Origin: JBPOIS01 sp052034295
GTDB lineage: Bacteria > Pseudomonadota > Gammaproteobacteria > Pseudomonadales > Moraxellaceae
DNA: 6,861 nucleotides
Direction of reading: 5' to 3'
Assembly (NCBI GenBank): GCA_052034295.1
Contig: JBPOIS010000012.1
Location: 1 to 6,861 of the forward strand
Shown one piece after another: positions 5,837-6,861 of this stretch; position 1 is the stretch's first letter, and each line of letters opens with the position of its first letter. A program made the translations under genes and the position numbers. The notes under the pieces were generated by a model. The model saw only the letters and a list, made by a program, of their open reading frames with translations. It was not told the DNA's origin and searched no databases.

Positions 5837-6065
5837 GAGGGTGTTTTCCGATCCTGCCAAGTCCGCTGTGGCCAGCAATCGCCACGGGTCGGACAAAAAA
5901 TTAAGCCCCGCAGTGTACACCAGTTGCGGCAGGGCTGCATCTGCTGTGCGGGCTGGTCGGTGCCGGACAGGCCAATGAAAAAATTTAGAAATCCGCACCA
6001 AACGACACGAGCTGTCGGGAGGCTGGGGTAGGATCAGAAACCCCCCCTGCATAAGGACCCTGACG
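5837..6065. other. Divergent control region between lysC and ravA
   Basis: This 229-base non-coding stretch separates two divergently transcribed genes and must carry at least one promoter for each. It has AT-rich patches at 5895-5904 and 5977-5991 in otherwise GC-rich DNA. On the plus strand TAGGAT (6029-6034) could be a -10 box for ravA but without a clear -35; no convincing lysC promoter was found. Confidence 0.5.
5895..5935 (-). terminator. Terminator- or attenuator-like hairpin in the lysC leader
   Basis: On the minus strand GCCC-TGC-CGCA (5925-5935) can pair with TGCGGGGC (5905-5912), leaving a 3-base bulge and a 12-base loop that contains the palindrome GTGTACAC. It is followed at once by TTAATTTTTT (5895-5904). 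It sits about 60 bases before the lysC ATG, in the leader, where a conditional terminator could act. The stem is imperfect, and I see neither a lysine riboswitch core nor a leader peptide rich in Lys or Thr codons, so the call is tentative. Confidence 0.3.
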
Positions 6066-6861
6066 GTGCGCGAAAAAATCCTCCACTTGCAACAACAACT
6101 CAATCAGGGCCTGGTGGGCCGCGGGGAGGCACTGCGGGCGGCGCTGCTGGCCCTGGTGGCCGGTGAAAACGCGCTGCTGATCGGCCCACCCGGCACCGCC
6201 AAGAGCCTGCTGGCACGGCGGCTCAGTGAGGTCATCGCGCCCGAGGGCGACCAGCCGGCGTATTTTGAGTATTTGCTGACCAAGTTTTCCACGCCGGAGG
6301 AGCTGTTTGGGCCGCTGTCGCTGAGCGCGCTCAAGCAGGACCGATTCCAGCGCAACACCCAGGGCTACCTGCCCACGGTGCAGGTGGCCTTTCTGGATGA
6401 GATCTTCAAGGCCAGTTCATCGATCCTGAACAGCCTGCTGACCATCCTGAACGAGCGCAAATTCCACAACGGCACCGAGGCGATGCAGGTGCCGCTGCAA
6501 TCGCTGGTGGCGGCGTCCAATGAGCTGCCGCGCGGCCAGCCGGAGCTGGCGGCGCTGTATGATCGTTTTTTGATCCGTCGCCATGTGGACTATCTGGAGC
6601 CGGAACAGTTGGCCGAGTTGTTTGCCCCGCAGCCGGCGGCCACGGTGGACCGCCAGAACCAGTTGACGGTGACCGAGCTGGCGGCGTTGCGCGAGCAGGC
6701 GGCAGCGGTGGTGTTCCCGGCGGAGATCCAGCAGGCGGTGCGGGAGATCTGGCGCGAGCATGGCGAGCTGTTCAGGGAGCATGCCGAGGAGCGGCTGTCG
6801 GATCGGCGCTTTGTGAAGGTGGTGCATTTGCTGCGCATTGCTGCCGCCAGCAATGGCCGGA
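6066..6861 (+). CDS. ravA: Partial MoxR-family AAA+ ATPase, RavA-like
   Basis: The frame runs from a GTG at 6066-6068 off the window edge (265 residues seen). AAGGA (6053-6057) lies 8 bases before the GTG, and the sequence from REKILHLQQQL on fits the family N-terminus, so this start is preferred. Motifs follow the MoxR/RavA pattern: Walker A GPPGTAKS (40-47), the FEYLLTKFSTPEELFGPLS segment (67-85), Walker B with Asp111-Glu112, KASSSILNSLLTILNER (115-131), sensor 1 Asn152 in AASNELP, arginine finger Arg167 in YDRFLIR, and SDRR (245-248) of the lid domain. It resembles E. coli RavA along the visible length. RavA acts as a hexameric chaperone-like ATPase with the von Willebrand domain protein ViaA, normally encoded just downstream, which would be outside this window. 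Another MoxR subfamily cannot be fully excluded without the C-terminus. Confidence 0.85.
   Translation, partial: MREKILHLQQQLNQGLVGRGEALRAALLALVAGENALLIGPPGTAKSLLARRLSEVIAPEGDQPAYFEYLLTKFSTPEELFGPLSLSALKQDRFQRNTQGYLPTVQVAFLDEIFKASSSILNSLLTILNERKFHNGTEAMQVPLQSLVAASNELPRGQPELAALYDRFLIRRHVDYLEPEQLAELFAPQPAATVDRQNQLTVTELAALREQAAAVVFPAEIQQAVREIWREHGELFREHAEERLSDRRFVKVVHLLRIAAASNGR

Noticed and set aside
5837..6065. A lysine riboswitch ahead of lysC
   Set aside because: The leader is too short after allowing for the ravA promoter, and I could not recognise the conserved L-box core; a covariance model search would settle it.
5837..6103. An 89-residue N-terminal extension of LysC
   Set aside because: The family protein begins at MALIVQKYGG; the extension matches nothing, overlaps the start of the divergent ATPase gene, and crosses the control region.
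6104..6827. Minus-strand open frames at the right end
   Set aside because: They are antisense to the RavA-like gene, which carries complete Walker A, Walker B and sensor motifs and a ribosome binding site.
1..6861. A novel defence, mobile or toxin-antitoxin system
   Set aside because: All sizeable coding regions are accounted for by conserved housekeeping families, and no integrase, transposase, repeat array or paired small genes were found.

Overview
The window carries five protein genes that can be named with confidence plus one recognisable partial gene at each edge's boundary: from left to right, a partial M15-type peptidase lipoprotein, fdxA (7Fe ferredoxin), mutS (mismatch recognition), csrA (carbon storage regulator), lysC (lysine-sensitive type aspartokinase), all on the minus strand, then a partial RavA/MoxR-type AAA+ ATPase on the plus strand running off the right end. 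(In total six genes, two of them cut by the window.) I see no insertion sequence, CRISPR array, tRNA, rRNA or phage gene. This is mostly a conserved housekeeping segment, and I did not find a new defence or mobile system in it.

The organism looks like a GC-rich gammaproteobacterium. The MutS, LysC and CsrA sequences resemble, from memory, those of Acinetobacter and Pseudomonas, with LysC and the long CsrA closest to the Moraxellaceae. The high GC (well above half by eye, with GC-rich third positions) does not fit Acinetobacter itself, so a high-GC Moraxellaceae relative is a reasonable guess, not a demonstrated identity.

Layout: 3-782 is the lipoprotein, partial at its C-terminus. 783-925 is a gap holding its possible promoter and a strong terminator for the fdxA side. 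926-1300 onward is fdxA followed upstream by mutS with a 48-base gap and no terminator, which suggests a mutS-fdxA transcript, an arrangement also found in Pseudomonas. 3950-4150 is a spacer with a strong csrA terminator and a possible mutS promoter. csrA (4151-4390) lies downstream of lysC (4556-5836) with a 165-base leader containing inverted repeats and a CsrA-type binding sequence over the csrA ribosome binding site. 5837-6065 is the divergent control region between lysC and ravA.

Functionally the genes are mostly unrelated: DNA repair, electron transfer, post-transcriptional control, amino acid synthesis and a chaperone-like ATPase. The points worth a second look are regulatory or architectural: a ribosome binding site inside lysC for a separate regulatory subunit, terminator-like hairpins in the leaders of lysC and csrA, a longer-than-usual CsrA tail, a mutS start that conflicts with its likely promoter, and the separation of lysC-csrA from the usual upstream alaS.
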